Shown here: positions 47,773 through 57,566 of the stretch, piece by piece
Layout of the letters: every line of letters begins with the position of its first letter
How positions within the stretch are numbered: position 1 is the first letter of the stretch
Origin: Ottowia sp. oral taxon 894
Lineage (GTDB): Bacteria; Pseudomonadota; Gammaproteobacteria; Burkholderiales; Burkholderiaceae_C
DNA length: 64,000 bases
Assembly (NCBI RefSeq): GCF_001262075.1
Contig: NZ_CP012073.1
Location: 310,001 to 374,000 of the forward strand
Direction of reading: 5' to 3'
Program-made: the position numbers and the translations under genes
The notes under the pieces: generated by a model
What the model was told of the DNA's origin: nothing
Seen by the model: the letters and a program-made list of their open reading frames with translations, nothing else
The model's database searches: none

Positions 47773-47884
47773 GCACCACCTGCTTCTTGTTCATGCCTTG
47801 CTGTTCCAATTCGTTTTCTTCGCGGCCAGTCTGGCAGCGGTGCCGCCTTGAAATTGTTTCGCGCGTTCCCTACTTGCTCCCTCC

Positions 47885-49270
47885 ATGCTGACTCTTCTGT
47901 CTTTTCTCGTTGTCATCTGCGTTCTCATTGCCGTGCATGAATGGGGGCACTACCGCATGGCCGTGGCTTGCGGAGTGAAGGTGCTGCGCTTTTCCATAGG
48001 CTTTGGCAAAACGCTCTGGAGCTGGAAGCCGAAAAAGCCGCGCCCCGGGCAGGACACCGAATTTGTGATTGCCGCCATTCCCTTTGGCGGCTACGTGAAG
48101 ATGCTCGACGAGCGCGAAGGCGAAGTGGCGCCGCAGGAGCGCCATCGCGCTTTCAACACGCAGCCGCTGCGCGCGAGGGCGCTCATCGTCGCGGCCGGGC
48201 CGGTGGCCAATCTGGCGCTGGCAGCGGCGCTTTACACGCTGATTGGCTGGGTTGGCATTGACGAGCCGCGCGCGCTGCTGGCGCCGCCTGCCGCTGGTTC
48301 ATTGGCGCAAAAGGCCGGTTTGCAGGCGGGCGATGAGGTGCGGCGCATCACCCTGGCTGGCGGCGGCGCGCAAGAGGTGGTCTCGTTTGAAACCGTGCGC
48401 TGGCTGCTGACGCAGGGCGCGGTGGATGGCGTGGACGTGACGCTGCAAATCAGCCGCGATGGCGCTGAAAAGGACGTGCTGCTGCCCCTGTCGCAACTGG
48501 CGCGCCGCGAGCCTGACGCGCAGATGTTTCGCGAAATCGGCATCGCCTCGCCCTTGCGCCAGCCTCTGATAGGCAGCGTGCTGCCAGGCGGCGCGGCTGA
48601 AAAAGCCGGCTTGAAGGAAGGCGACCGGGTTTTGCGAATGGGCCATGTGCCGGTCACGGATGGGCAGCAGCTGCGCGAGCTGATTCGCGAAAGCGGCGCC
48701 CGTGGCGCGCCGCCTGCCCAGGAGTGGCTGATTGACCGCCACGGCCAGCGCCTGAGCCTGAGCGTGCAGCCCGAGCCGGCGCAGGAACAAGGGCAGCCCA
48801 TTGGACGCATCGGCGCAATGGTGGGGGCCGCGCCTGAAATGACGCTGGTGCGGTATGGGCCGGTGCAGGCGGCGGTCAAGGGCGTGGCCAAAGTGTGGGA
48901 AACCTCCGCGCTCACGCTGCGGCTGATGGGCCGCATGGTGATGGGGCAGATTTCACTGCGCAACATCAGCGGGCCTGTGGCGATTGCCAGATACGCGGGG
49001 CAGGCCGCGCGGCTGGGGCCTGTCTACTTTCTGGGGCTGCTGGCCTTTGTCAGCGTGAGCCTGGGCGTGCTCAATCTGCTGCCGCTGCCCGTTCTGGATG
49101 GAGGACACCTCATGTATTATCTTTGGGAGGCTGTAACAGGGCGGCCGGTTACAGATGCATGGATGCAGCGCCTGCAAAAAGGAGGCGCTGCTTTGCTTTT
49201 CGCCATGATGCTGCTGGCCCTGTACAACGATATTGCCAGCCAAGGCTGGCTGGGACTGCCTTCTCTCTGA
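47885..49270 (+). CDS. rseP: Site-2 protease RseP (regulator of sigma-E)
   Basis: Encodes 461 residues. Inner-membrane zinc metalloprotease that cleaves anti-sigma factors and signal-peptide remnants. The active site HEWGHY lies in the first membrane segment (His18, Glu19, His22), with Trp instead of the more common Leu or Phe. Two PDZ domains occupy about residues 130-320, and the second catalytic element LPLPVLDGGHLMYY (Asp near 404) sits in a C-terminal segment. It begins the rseP-bamA-skp-lpxD-fabZ-lpxA cluster. dxr, usually directly upstream in betaproteobacteria, is absent and replaced by a pseudogene and repeat. Confidence 0.95.
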   Translation: MLTLLSFLVVICVLIAVHEWGHYRMAVACGVKVLRFSIGFGKTLWSWKPKKPRPGQDTEFVIAAIPFGGYVKMLDEREGEVAPQERHRAFNTQPLRARALIVAAGPVANLALAAALYTLIGWVGIDEPRALLAPPAAGSLAQKAGLQAGDEVRRITLAGGGAQEVVSFETVRWLLTQGAVDGVDVTLQISRDGAEKDVLLPLSQLARREPDAQMFREIGIASPLRQPLIGSVLPGGAAEKAGLKEGDRVLRMGHVPVTDGQQLRELIRESGARGAPPAQEWLIDRHGQRLSLSVQPEPAQEQGQPIGRIGAMVGAAPEMTLVRYGPVQAAVKGVAKVWETSALTLRLMGRMVMGQISLRNISGPVAIARYAGQAARLGPVYFLGLLAFVSVSLGVLNLLPLPVLDGGHLMYYLWEAVTGRPVTDAWMQRLQKGGAALLFAMMLLALYNDIASQGWLGLPSL

Positions 49271-49286
49271 ATTACCAGTTTCTTGC

Positions 49287-51584
49287 ATGACAACCCTGTT
49301 GCATCGCGCGCGTTTGCGCACTCTCTCTACGCTGGTGGCGGCCGCTCTGGCATCGCAAATGGCGTGGGCCATCAACCCTTTTACCGTGCGCGACATCCGC
49401 GTGGAAGGCTTGCAGCGTGTGGAGCCGGGCACGGTGTTTGGCTCCTTGCCCTTGCGCGTGGGTGACACCTACACGGATGAAACCGGATCGGCGGCCATCC
49501 GCGCGCTGTATGCGCTGGGCCTGTTCAACGACGTGCGGCTGGATGTGCAAGGCGATGTGCTGGTGGTCATCGTGCAGGAGCGCCCGACGGTGGCGCAAAT
49601 CGATTTCGCGGGCAACCGCGAGTTCACCAAGGAGGTTCTGCAAAACGCCCTGCGCGACGCGGGCATGACCGCAGGCCGCCCCTATGACAAGGCGCTGATT
49701 GACCGCGCCGAGCAGGAAATCAAGCGCCAGTACATCAACCGCAGCCTGTATGGCGCTGAAGTGCAGACCACCGTCACGCCCGTGGCGCGCAATCAGGTGA
49801 ACCTGGCCTTCAACATTACCGAAGGGCAGCCCGCGCGCATCAAGGACATCCATATCGTCGGCAACCGTGTTTTCAGCGAAAGCAAGCTCAAAGACTTGTT
49901 CGACCTGGATACAGGCGGCTGGCTGAGTTGGTACACCAAGAGCAACCAGTATTCGCGCGCCAAGCTCAATGCCGACCTGGAGGCGTTGCGCAGCTACTAC
50001 CTGACGCGCGGCTACCTGGACTTCAAGATTGACAGCACGCAAGTGGCCATGTCGCCTGACAAGGAGTCCATGTCCATCACCATCAACATCACCGAGGGCG
50101 AGCGCTTCGTTGTCTCCGGCGTGCGGCTGGAGGGCAACTACCTGGACCGCGAAGACGAATTCAAGTCGCTCGTCACCATCAAGCCGGGCGAGCCGTACAA
50201 CGCTGACGAAGTGACGGCCACGACCAAGGCATTTACCGAACAGTTCGGCAACTACGGCTATGCCTTCGCCACGGTGAATGCGGATACCGAAGTTGATTCC
50301 GGCAATCACCGCGTGGCTTTCGTCATCAAGGCTGCGCCGGGCCGCCGCGCCTACGTGCGCCGCATCAATATCGAAGGCAACACCAAGACGCGCGACGAAG
50401 TGATTCGCCGCGAGTTCCGCCAGTTCGAGTCTTCCTGGTACGACGGCGAAAAAATCCGCCTCTCGCGCGACCGCGTGGACCGCCTGGGCTTTTTCACTGA
50501 CGTGGGCGTGACCACCGCCGAAGTGCCTGACGCGCCGGATCAGGTGGATCTGGTTGTGACCGTGAAGGAAAAACCCACGGGCAGCATACAGATCGGCGCG
50601 GGTTATTCATCGGCCGAAAAGCTGTCTTTTACTTTCGGCCTGTCGCAAGACAACGCTTTTGGCTCCGGCAATCAACTGGATTTGCAACTGAACACGGGCA
50701 AGTACAACCGCACGGTGGTGGTGAGCACGACCGATCCGTACTTCACGTCTGATGGCGTTTCGCGCACCGTTGAGGCGTACTACCGCAGCGCCAAGCCTTA
50801 TCAGGATCAGGGCGGCAACTATCGTTTGATCACGATGGGCGCGGGCCTCAAGTTCGGCGTGCCGGTCACGGAGCAGGACACGGTTTACCTGGGCGTCAAT
50901 GCGGAGCGCACTGAAATCCGCACGGGCACCAACATCCCGGCGGCCTACTTGGCGTATGCCGAACGCTTTGGCTACAAGAGCACTTCCTTTCCGTTCACGG
51001 TGGGCTGGTCGCGCGACACGCGCGACAGCGCCTTGGCGCCCAATGAGGGCCGCTACCAGCGCCTGTTCGGCGAACTGGGCCTGCTGGGCGATGCGCGCTA
51101 CGTCAAAACCAACTACCAGTACCAGCAATACGTGCCGCTTTCCAAGCAATACACGCTGGCCTTCAATGGCGAGCTGGGCTGGGGCAAGGGCCTTTCCGGG
51201 CAGCCGTTTCCGGTGTTCAAGAATTTCTATTCAGGCGGCCTGGGTTCCGTGCGGGGCTTCGAGCAGGCCACCCTCGGTCCGCGTGACGTCACCGGCTCCT
51301 TCATTGGCGGCGCGCGCAAAATCACGCTCAACACCGAATTCATCACCCCGTTTCCGGGCGCGGGCAATGACCGCACTTTGCGCCTGTTCGGCTTTGTGGA
51401 CGTAGGCGCGCTGCTGGGAGAGCACGAAAAAATCGAGCGCGATGCCTTCCGGGCCTCCGCAGGCGTGGGCGTCAGCTGGATATCGCCCATGGGGCCGCTG
51501 CGCTTTGCCTTTGCTGTGCCTGTCCGCAAAAAAGCGGGCGATAGAATTGAAAAATTCCAGTTCCAGATTGGCACTTCCTTCTGA
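49287..51584 (+). CDS. bamA: Outer membrane protein assembly factor BamA
   Basis: Encodes 765 residues from the ATG at 49287, 16 bp after rseP. A signal peptide ends at ...ASQMAWA. The mature protein begins INPFTVRDIRVEGLQRVEPG. Five POTRA domains occupy about residues 25-420 (repeated G-x-x-x-x blocks such as NREFTKEVLQNAL, GNRVFSESKLKDLFDLD). The 16-strand barrel follows and carries the VRGFE motif (GLGSVRGFEQATLGPRD) of loop 6, and ends in the signature FQFQIGTSF with terminal Phe. Essential core of the BAM complex that inserts outer-membrane proteins. Confidence 0.97.
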   Translation: MTTLLHRARLRTLSTLVAAALASQMAWAINPFTVRDIRVEGLQRVEPGTVFGSLPLRVGDTYTDETGSAAIRALYALGLFNDVRLDVQGDVLVVIVQERPTVAQIDFAGNREFTKEVLQNALRDAGMTAGRPYDKALIDRAEQEIKRQYINRSLYGAEVQTTVTPVARNQVNLAFNITEGQPARIKDIHIVGNRVFSESKLKDLFDLDTGGWLSWYTKSNQYSRAKLNADLEALRSYYLTRGYLDFKIDSTQVAMSPDKESMSITINITEGERFVVSGVRLEGNYLDREDEFKSLVTIKPGEPYNADEVTATTKAFTEQFGNYGYAFATVNADTEVDSGNHRVAFVIKAAPGRRAYVRRINIEGNTKTRDEVIRREFRQFESSWYDGEKIRLSRDRVDRLGFFTDVGVTTAEVPDAPDQVDLVVTVKEKPTGSIQIGAGYSSAEKLSFTFGLSQDNAFGSGNQLDLQLNTGKYNRTVVVSTTDPYFTSDGVSRTVEAYYRSAKPYQDQGGNYRLITMGAGLKFGVPVTEQDTVYLGVNAERTEIRTGTNIPAAYLAYAERFGYKSTSFPFTVGWSRDTRDSALAPNEGRYQRLFGELGLLGDARYVKTNYQYQQYVPLSKQYTLAFNGELGWGKGLSGQPFPVFKNFYSGGLGSVRGFEQATLGPRDVTGSFIGGARKITLNTEFITPFPGAGNDRTLRLFGFVDVGALLGEHEKIERDAFRASAGVGVSWISPMGPLRFAFAVPVRKKAGDRIEKFQFQIGTSF

Positions 51585-51617
51585 AATCCGAAATCGTTTT
51601 TGTCACCTCCTCAAGAT

Positions 51618-52145
51618 ATGACCACCAAGACCACCACTCTCGCCCGCCATCTTCTGCGCGCTTCGCTTCTGTCCGTCAGCATTGTTCTGGCTGCGCCAGC
51701 CTTTGCGCAAGGCGCGCGCATTGGCTTCGTCAATTCTGACCGCATGCTGCGCGAAGCCGAGCCAGCCAAGGCCGCTCAGGCCAAACTGGAGCAGGAGTTC
51801 TCACGCCGCGAGAAAGAGCTGAACGACGCAGGCAATGCGCTGCGCGCTGCTTCTGAAAAATTTGAGCGTGACGCGCCCACCCTGTCCGAAAGCCAGCGCA
51901 GCCAGCGCCAGCGCCAGTTGCTGGAGCAAGACCGCGAATTCCAGCGCAAATCGCGTGAATTCCAGGAAGACCTCAATGCCCGCCGCAATGAAGAGCTGCA
52001 AGCCGTGCTTGATCGCGCCAATCGCGTGGTCAAACAAGTGGCCGAAGCTGAAAAATATGACGTGATTCTGCAAGAAGCCGTCTATCTGAATCCCCAACTG
52101 GATATTACTGACAAGGTCATCAAGGCCCTTAATGCATCCAAATAA
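51618..52145 (+). CDS. skp: Periplasmic chaperone Skp (OmpH family)
   Basis: Encodes 175 residues from the ATG at 51618. A signal peptide ends after ...LAAPAFAQG and is followed by [20 protein letters not shown], the OmpH/Skp trimer-forming strand. A long charged coiled-coil (about residues 50-140, [19 protein letters not shown]) and the C-terminal [20 protein letters not shown] strand complete it. Skp hands unfolded outer-membrane proteins to the BAM complex, fitting its position after bamA. Confidence 0.95.
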   Translation: MTTKTTTLARHLLRASLLSVSIVLAAPAFAQGARIGFVNSDRMLREAEPAKAAQAKLEQEFSRREKELNDAGNALRAASEKFERDAPTLSESQRSQRQRQLLEQDREFQRKSREFQEDLNARRNEELQAVLDRANRVVKQVAEAEKYDVILQEAVYLNPQLDITDKVIKALNASK

Positions 52146-52180
52146 GTGCTTTTGCTGAACGATCGCACACTTCGAGCGCT

Positions 52181-53185
52181 GTGAGCCTTTCTCTCGCCGC
52201 CATTGTTGAGGCCCTTGGTGGCGAGTTGCGAGGAAGTCCAGAGCGCGAAGTGGCGCGTTTGGCTTCATTGGAAACAGCCACGCCTGCCGACATCAGCTTT
52301 TTGGTGCCGAATCCGAAGCTGGCAGGCTTGCTGGCACAAACGCAGGCCGGGTGCGTCATCGTCGCGCCTGCCATGCAAGAGGCGGCAGGCGCGCGAGGCG
52401 ACTGCATCGTTGCCTCAGACCCTTATCTCTATTTCGCCCGCCTGACCCAGCTCTGGAAGCGTACGCACTTGCCGCCAGAGCCGGCAGGCATTCACCCCAG
52501 CGCTGTGGTGGAGGAAGGTGCGCAAGTTCATCCGACCGCCCGTGTGGGCGCTCTATGCTTTGTGGGCAGCGGCGCGCGGATTGGCGCGCACACTGTCTTG
52601 CGCGAGCGCGTCACGGTGGCATCGGGCTGCACGATTGGCGAGCGCTGTCTGATTGAAAGCGGAGCGGTGATTGGCGGTGACGGTTTTGGCTTCGCGCCGC
52701 ATCAAGGCCAATGGGTCAAGATTGAACAGCTGGGCGGCGTCCGCATTGGCAATGACGTCGAAATCGGCGCCAACACCTGTATTGACCGTGGCGCGCTGGA
52801 CGACACCGTCATTGAAGACGGCGTCAAGCTCGACAACCTCATCCAGATTGGTCACAACACGCACATTGGCGCTCATACGGCCATGGCCGGCTGCGTGGGC
52901 GTGGCGGGCAGCGCCCGCATCGGCGCGCATTGCACGGTGGGGGGGGCGGGCATGATCCTGGGGCATCTTGATATCGCCGATCACGTCCACATTTCCGCTG
53001 CCTCCATGGTGGCGCGCTCCATTACCAAGCCGGGCCAATACACCGGCTTTTTCCCCATCGACGACAACGCGGCATGGGAAAAGAATGCCGCCTCGCTCAA
53101 GCATCTTCATGCTCTGCGCGAACGTGTCAGACAACTTGAGAAAAAGTTGGCGGAAAACGGCGACAATGCCCGGCTTTCCGGCTGA
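52181..53185 (+). CDS. lpxD: UDP-3-O-(3-hydroxymyristoyl)glucosamine N-acyltransferase LpxD
   Basis: Encodes 334 residues from a GTG (GTGAGCCTTTCTCTCGCC), 35 bp after skp. It adds the second acyl chain in lipid A synthesis. The N-terminal uridine-binding domain is followed by a left-handed beta-helix of hexapeptide repeats ([20 protein letters not shown], then [10 protein letters not shown] with the active-site region, [18 protein letters not shown]). The catalytic His is in [12 protein letters not shown]. The C-terminal coiled-coil helix closes the trimer. Confidence 0.95.
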   Translation: MSLSLAAIVEALGGELRGSPEREVARLASLETATPADISFLVPNPKLAGLLAQTQAGCVIVAPAMQEAAGARGDCIVASDPYLYFARLTQLWKRTHLPPEPAGIHPSAVVEEGAQVHPTARVGALCFVGSGARIGAHTVLRERVTVASGCTIGERCLIESGAVIGGDGFGFAPHQGQWVKIEQLGGVRIGNDVEIGANTCIDRGALDDTVIEDGVKLDNLIQIGHNTHIGAHTAMAGCVGVAGSARIGAHCTVGGAGMILGHLDIADHVHISAASMVARSITKPGQYTGFFPIDDNAAWEKNAASLKHLHALRERVRQLEKKLAENGDNARLSG

Positions 53186-53187
53186 AG

Positions 53188-53216
53188 GGCCGCCGCAGCG
53201 CGGCGGCCGGGCTTTT
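53188..53216 (+). terminator. Hairpin between lpxD and fabZ
   Basis: GGCCGCCG and CGGCGGCC form a very GC-rich stem with a 5-nt loop, followed by GGGC and five T. It may act as a partial terminator that tunes expression of the downstream genes, since fabZ and lpxA continue the cluster. Confidence 0.6.
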
Positions 53217-53247
53217 TGCCCCATCACCAAAAAGATTCAACGACATC

Positions 53248-53688
53248 ATGGACATCCACTACATCCTTGAAAAGCTGCCGCACCGCTATCCGTTCCTGCT
53301 GGTTGACCGCATCCTTGATGTCGATCTTGAAAACAAATCCCTGCGCGCGCTCAAGAACGTCACCATCAACGAACCCTTTTTCACCGGCCACTTTCCTTCG
53401 CGTCCCGTGATGCCGGGCGTGCTCATGGTCGAAGCCCTGGCGCAGGCCTCGGCGCTGCTGGGCTTCATGGTCGAAGGCATTTCACTGGATGACGACACGC
53501 TTTTCTACTTTGTGGGCGCGGATGGCGTGCGCTTCAAGCGTCCCGTTGAACCGGGCGACCAGCTCACCTTGCACACCACATTTGACCGCGTGCGCGGCGG
53601 CATCTACAAATTCCATTGCAAAGCCACCGTGGGCGACGAGCTGGTTGTGGAAGCCTCCATCATGTGCACCATGCGCCGCGTGCGCTGA
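53248..53688 (+). CDS. fabZ: 3-hydroxyacyl-ACP dehydratase FabZ
   Basis: Encodes 146 residues. Hot-dog-fold dehydratase of fatty-acid elongation that supplies enoyl-ACP and competes with LpxA for hydroxymyristoyl-ACP. The active-site motif is [20 protein letters not shown] (catalytic His and Glu), preceded by [17 protein letters not shown]. Length normal. Encoded between lpxD and lpxA as in most Gram-negatives. Confidence 0.97.
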   Translation: MDIHYILEKLPHRYPFLLVDRILDVDLENKSLRALKNVTINEPFFTGHFPSRPVMPGVLMVEALAQASALLGFMVEGISLDDDTLFYFVGADGVRFKRPVEPGDQLTLHTTFDRVRGGIYKFHCKATVGDELVVEASIMCTMRRVR

Positions 53689-53732
53689 ACCTCTTTTTTC
53701 CGGCCTTTTCACGCCTTTGCCAAGCGCGCGCC

Positions 53733-54524
53733 GTGGCAGCCATTCATCCCACCGCCCTCATTGACCCTGCGGCTGAGCTGGCGGCAGATGTCGTCGTCGG
53801 CCCCTATGCCGTCATTGGCCCCCATGTGCGCATTGGCGCGGGCAGCCGCATTGGCGCGCACTGCGTCATTGAAGGCCGCACCAGCATTGGCCCCGGCAAC
53901 CGCATCTTCCAGTTCGCCAGCATTGGCGCAGCGCCGCAAGACAAGAAATACGCAGGCGAACCCACCCGTCTGGAAATCGGCGCGGGCAACACCATCCGCG
54001 AGTTCGTCACCATCAACACCGGCACCGTGCAAGACGCCGGCGTCACCCGCCTGGGCGATGACAACTGGATCATGGCCTACGTCCACATCGCCCATGACTG
54101 CCAGCTTGGCAGCCACACCATCCTGGCCAACGCCGTCCAGCTTGCGGGCCACGTGCATATTGGCGATTGGGCCGTCATCGGCGGCATCACCGGCGTGCAT
54201 CAGTACGTGCGTGTGGGCGCGCACGCCATGGCGGGTTTTCAAACCCGTCTCTCGCAAGACCTGCCGCCCTTCATCACCGCATCCGGCAATCCCGCCGCCG
54301 CCCAGGGCATCAACGCCGAGGGCCTGCGCCGCCGGGGCTTCTCGCCAGAGCGCATCGCTGCCATCAAGCACATGTACCGCCTGATTTACCGCCAGGGCCT
54401 GCCGCTGGATGCCGCCCGGCAGGCCATTCAGGCGCAGTCCGCCAGCGGCGATGCCGATATGGCCGCAGACGCCCGCCTCATGCTCGGCTTCCTCGCCAGC
54501 GCCAGCCGTGGCATCGTGCGCTGA
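53733..54524 (+). CDS. lpxA: UDP-N-acetylglucosamine O-acyltransferase LpxA
   Basis: Encodes 263 residues from the GTG at 53733 (GTGGCAGCCATTCATCCCACC), chosen because the family starts with [13 protein letters not shown] here. It catalyses the first acyl transfer of lipid A synthesis. Hexapeptide repeats form a left-handed beta-helix, and the catalytic His lies in [15 protein letters not shown]. The C-terminal helical domain starts near [17 protein letters not shown]. The usual next gene, lpxB, is missing from this cluster and replaced by a riboswitch and repeats. Confidence 0.95.
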   Translation: MAAIHPTALIDPAAELAADVVVGPYAVIGPHVRIGAGSRIGAHCVIEGRTSIGPGNRIFQFASIGAAPQDKKYAGEPTRLEIGAGNTIREFVTINTGTVQDAGVTRLGDDNWIMAYVHIAHDCQLGSHTILANAVQLAGHVHIGDWAVIGGITGVHQYVRVGAHAMAGFQTRLSQDLPPFITASGNPAAAQGINAEGLRRRGFSPERIAAIKHMYRLIYRQGLPLDAARQAIQAQSASGDADMAADARLMLGFLASASRGIVR

Positions 54525-54602
54525 AGCCGCCGCGCGGCGCTTTCGCCCGTGCCACAATCCGCGCCGCTCGCCAGCCATCTTCCAGATGGCTGGCGTTCTG
54601 CC

Positions 54603-54723
54603 TGACAGGTGCTCCACGGCCATGCCACGGAGTTAAACGGGAAGCAGGTGAACCAAGCCTGCGCTGCCCCCGCAACGGTCAGCGGATCAGCAACGCTGCC
54701 AAGAACCCGTTCAATGCCTGTCC
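54603..54723 (+). ncRNA. Cobalamin (AdoCbl) riboswitch aptamer
   Basis: The conserved cobalamin aptamer order is present: GACAGGTGCTCC, the GGAGTTAAACGGGAAGCAGG strand, GGTGAACCAAGCCTGC, the B12 box GCTGCCCCCGCAACGGTCAG, and a 3' strand GCCTGTC (54716-54722) that pairs with GACAGG (54604-54609) to close P1. The next gene downstream is nrdA, about 480 bp away, with a family A repeat and a large hairpin between them. No cobalamin transport or synthesis gene is nearby. A T5 run at 54767 could end an attenuator. Confidence 0.85.
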
Positions 54724-54768
54724 GTGAGAGAACCAGGCCGTCGAACCGCCCTGAAAGCCACTGGCCCT

Positions 54769-54853
54769 TTTTGCTATTGATTCAATAGTGCGAGGTCCCG
54801 TAGGAATGTGCGATAAAGGCGTTTTCATGGCCCTGAATTTGCTCTCAAAAGCG
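54769..54853 (+). repeat. Family A repeat, copy downstream of the riboswitch
   Basis: TTTTTGCTATTGATTCAATAG at the left is diverged, but GGTCCCGTAGGAATGTGCGA, GGCGTTTTCATGGCCCTGAA and TTTGCTCTC follow the family order. Confidence 0.7.
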
Positions 54854-54962
54854 AAGTAAAACGCGCCAGCTCCGGGCCGCGCCCGGCTTGCGCCTTCGCG
54901 CTCACGGACAGGTGGTGAACAGGTTCTGAAGCCCGCGCGCGCCATGCGCAAAGGCGGTCACT

Positions 54963-55020
54963 GCCCCTTCATGGGGCGGGAAGGCCCGGCGGCCTTGCGC
55001 CAGCGCCCTCATGAAGGGGC
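54963..55020 (+). promoter_or_regulatory. Composite hairpin in the nrdA leader
   Basis: GCCCCTTCATG (54963-54973) and CATGAAGGGGC (55010-55020) form an 11-bp perfect stem. Its 36-nt loop contains AAGGCC-CGGC-GGCCTT, a second hairpin. It is 180 bp before the nrdA start with no T tract, so it may be a regulatory RNA structure or a fold-back element. Confidence 0.5.
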
Positions 55021-55200
55021 ATCTGGCAATCCGCAAGCCCGGATACCGGCCTGCCTGGCATGGCTGTCGGCGGCTGCGGGTGTGCGGCGGGCCGGACGGG
55101 TTTCGCTCCTGGCCCAACGCGCCTGCTTTGGCCCCAACCCTGTCCGCGCCAGCTCTGCCTCGCCCCGGCTTTGTGCAAATCCATTCACGGGGAGAGCGCA

Positions 55201-57558
55201 TTGCTCAAAACCATCATCAAGCGCGACGGGCGCGAAGAACCCTTCATACCCGCCAAAGTCAACAGCTGGTCCATCTGGGCCAGCGAGCAGCTGGGCGAGC
55301 GGGTGGACTGGTCCTCCGTCGTCATGGAGGCGATGAGCCACTTTGGCGACAAAACCACCAGCCAGGACCTGCAAAGGCAGCTCATCAAAATCTGCGTGCA
55401 GAAAAAAAGCTGGCCCTACAGCCTCATGGCCGGGCGGCTGTACGCCGCCGTCACGCGCAAGGAAATCTACGGCAGCAGCACGCACATGCCCACCATTCGC
55501 GCCGTGCAGCAAAAACTGGCCGCAGCGGGCCTGATGCGCGAGCTGGACTACAGCGAAGACGAATACGCGCAAATCGAAAAATTCATCGATCACGCGCGCG
55601 ATTTTGAATATGCCTATTCACAAATCCTGCAATTGCGCAAGAAATACGCGCTCATGAACCGCGTCACGCGGCAGGAATATGAATCGCCCCAGTTCATCTA
55701 CATGCGCATGGCCATGGCGCTGGCTGAAGACGAGCCGCGCGAAGAGCGCCTCAAGCACATCGTCAATTGGTACAACCATTTTTCATACAACCGCATCAAC
55801 GCCCCCAGCCCCAATTACATCAACCTGGGCACGCGGCTCAATGGCTACGCTTCCTGCTGCGTTTACAAGGCGGGCGACAGCCTGCATTCGCTGGCCATTG
55901 GCGACCATATTGCGTATGAAATGACGGGCATGAGCGCCGGCATCGGCGGCATGATTTCCACGCGCACGCTGGGCGATCCGGTGCGCGGCGGCGTCATTTC
56001 GCATCAGGGCAAACTGCCGTATTACCGCGCGCTGGCCTTTGCCACCAAAGCCAACCAGCAAGCCGGGCGCGGCGGCGCCTGCACCAGCTACTACTCGGCG
56101 TTTGACCCTGAAAACACCACCATCGCCCTGTTGCAAAACCCCATGTCCACCGAAGACAAGAAAATCCGGGAGCTGCATTTCGGCGTCATGTACAACCGCC
56201 TTTTCACCAAAAAAGCGGCGCGCAATGAAGAGGTTTTTCTCTTTACCGAATATTCGGCGCCTGATTTGTGGCGCGCCATGTTTTCGGGCGACCAGGACCA
56301 TTTCGAAGCGCTTTATGAAGCCTACGAGAAAAATCCCGATTTCCCCAAAAAAACCATCAGCGCCCGTGATTTCGTCGTGCTCGCCCGCCAGCAGGCTTAT
56401 GAATGCGGCACGCATTATGAATTGTGGATCGACGAAGCCAACCGCCACACGCCTTTCAAAGACCCCATTCACAGCAGCAACCTCTGCAACGAAATCGCGC
56501 TGCCCACCAAAGAATACTGGCGCATGACCGACCTTTATTCGGACGAAGACAAACCCGAATCCGGCGAAATCGCCATCTGCGCGCTCTCCGCACTGGTCGT
56601 CTGCAATATTCACAGCGACGAGCAATACGCCTCCGCCGCCTATTACGCGCTGAAAATGATCGACAAATGCATTGACATGTCCGACTACCCCTTTGCGCAT
56701 GTGGCGATGACGGCCAAGGCGCGCCGCAGCGCCGGCGTGGGCATGATGGGCGTGGCCACCGAGCTGGCGCGCAAAAACCTGAAATACACCACGCAAGCGG
56801 GGCGCGATCACTGCCACTGGCTGGCCGAGCGGCACTATTACTTTGCGCTCAAGGCCAGCCTGCAACTGGCCCGCGAAAAAGGCAATGCGCCCTGGATGCA
56901 CAAAACCCGCTGGCCCGAAGGCTGGCTGCCGATTGATACCTACAAGAAAACCGTGGATGAAATCGCAGCCCCCCGCTACAGCTACGACTGGGAAGCGCTG
57001 CGCCGGCAAATCGTGGCGCAGGGCGGCATCCGCCATTCGGTTCTCGTGGCGCACATGCCCACCGAATCCAGCTCCAAGGCCGCTGGCGTGCCCAACAGCA
57101 TTTATCCCATACGCGAAATCACGCTGAAAAAATCGGACAACAGCAACGTGATTGACTGGGTCGCCACCGATTCCGATTTGCTGAAAGACCGCTACGAGCT
57201 GGCGTGGAATATCCCCACGCTGGACATGATCAAAATCTACGCCATTTTCCAGAAATTCACCGACCAGGGCATCAGCGCCGATTTCTGGCGCGACCGCGCC
57301 AGCGACCCCGTGGTTTACACCGACGAAATCATGGAAGAGCACCTGGCCATGTGCCGCTACGGCATGAAAGGCCGCTATTACCAGAATTCGCTCACCAGCG
57401 ACCAAGGCAAAAGCGCCACGGTGGAAAGCCGCATGGCCGAAAAAAGCCGCCTTTCCGGTTTGGCGCCCGTATTGGCGCCAGCGCTAGAAAACCCGGATGG
57501 CGATTTTGAAATGGCCCCTGACGAGCGCGGCTGCGCCAGCGGAGCATGCAGCCTGTAA
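55201..57558 (+). CDS. nrdA: Ribonucleoside-diphosphate reductase class Ia, alpha subunit NrdA
   Basis: Encodes 785 residues from a TTG at 55201, chosen because GGGGAGA lies 5 bp upstream and the conserved start LKTIIKRDGREEPFIPAKVN follows. It reduces ribonucleotides to deoxyribonucleotides. The N-terminal region is a short ATP-cone. The active-site block is HSSNLCNEIALPT (Asn, Cys, Glu). The first redox cysteine is in LNGYASCCVYKAGDS. The C-terminal thiol shuttle is CASGACSL (CxxxxC) at the very end. The gene follows a cobalamin riboswitch and precedes nrdB with a family A repeat in the 136-bp gap. Confidence 0.93.
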   Translation: MLKTIIKRDGREEPFIPAKVNSWSIWASEQLGERVDWSSVVMEAMSHFGDKTTSQDLQRQLIKICVQKKSWPYSLMAGRLYAAVTRKEIYGSSTHMPTIRAVQQKLAAAGLMRELDYSEDEYAQIEKFIDHARDFEYAYSQILQLRKKYALMNRVTRQEYESPQFIYMRMAMALAEDEPREERLKHIVNWYNHFSYNRINAPSPNYINLGTRLNGYASCCVYKAGDSLHSLAIGDHIAYEMTGMSAGIGGMISTRTLGDPVRGGVISHQGKLPYYRALAFATKANQQAGRGGACTSYYSAFDPENTTIALLQNPMSTEDKKIRELHFGVMYNRLFTKKAARNEEVFLFTEYSAPDLWRAMFSGDQDHFEALYEAYEKNPDFPKKTISARDFVVLARQQAYECGTHYELWIDEANRHTPFKDPIHSSNLCNEIALPTKEYWRMTDLYSDEDKPESGEIAICALSALVVCNIHSDEQYASAAYYALKMIDKCIDMSDYPFAHVAMTAKARRSAGVGMMGVATELARKNLKYTTQAGRDHCHWLAERHYYFALKASLQLAREKGNAPWMHKTRWPEGWLPIDTYKKTVDEIAAPRYSYDWEALRRQIVAQGGIRHSVLVAHMPTESSSKAAGVPNSIYPIREITLKKSDNSNVIDWVATDSDLLKDRYELAWNIPTLDMIKIYAIFQKFTDQGISADFWRDRASDPVVYTDEIMEEHLAMCRYGMKGRYYQNSLTSDQGKSATVESRMAEKSRLSGLAPVLAPALENPDGDFEMAPDERGCASGACSL

Positions 57559-57566
57559 AGGGCTTG

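Noticed and set aside
54702..54930. A family B element spanning AGAACCCGTTCA (54703) to TGAACAGGTTCTGA (54916)
   Set aside because: The left motif is part of the cobalamin aptamer 3' region and the interior does not resemble family B. Treated as chance for the left end, with a solo right end.
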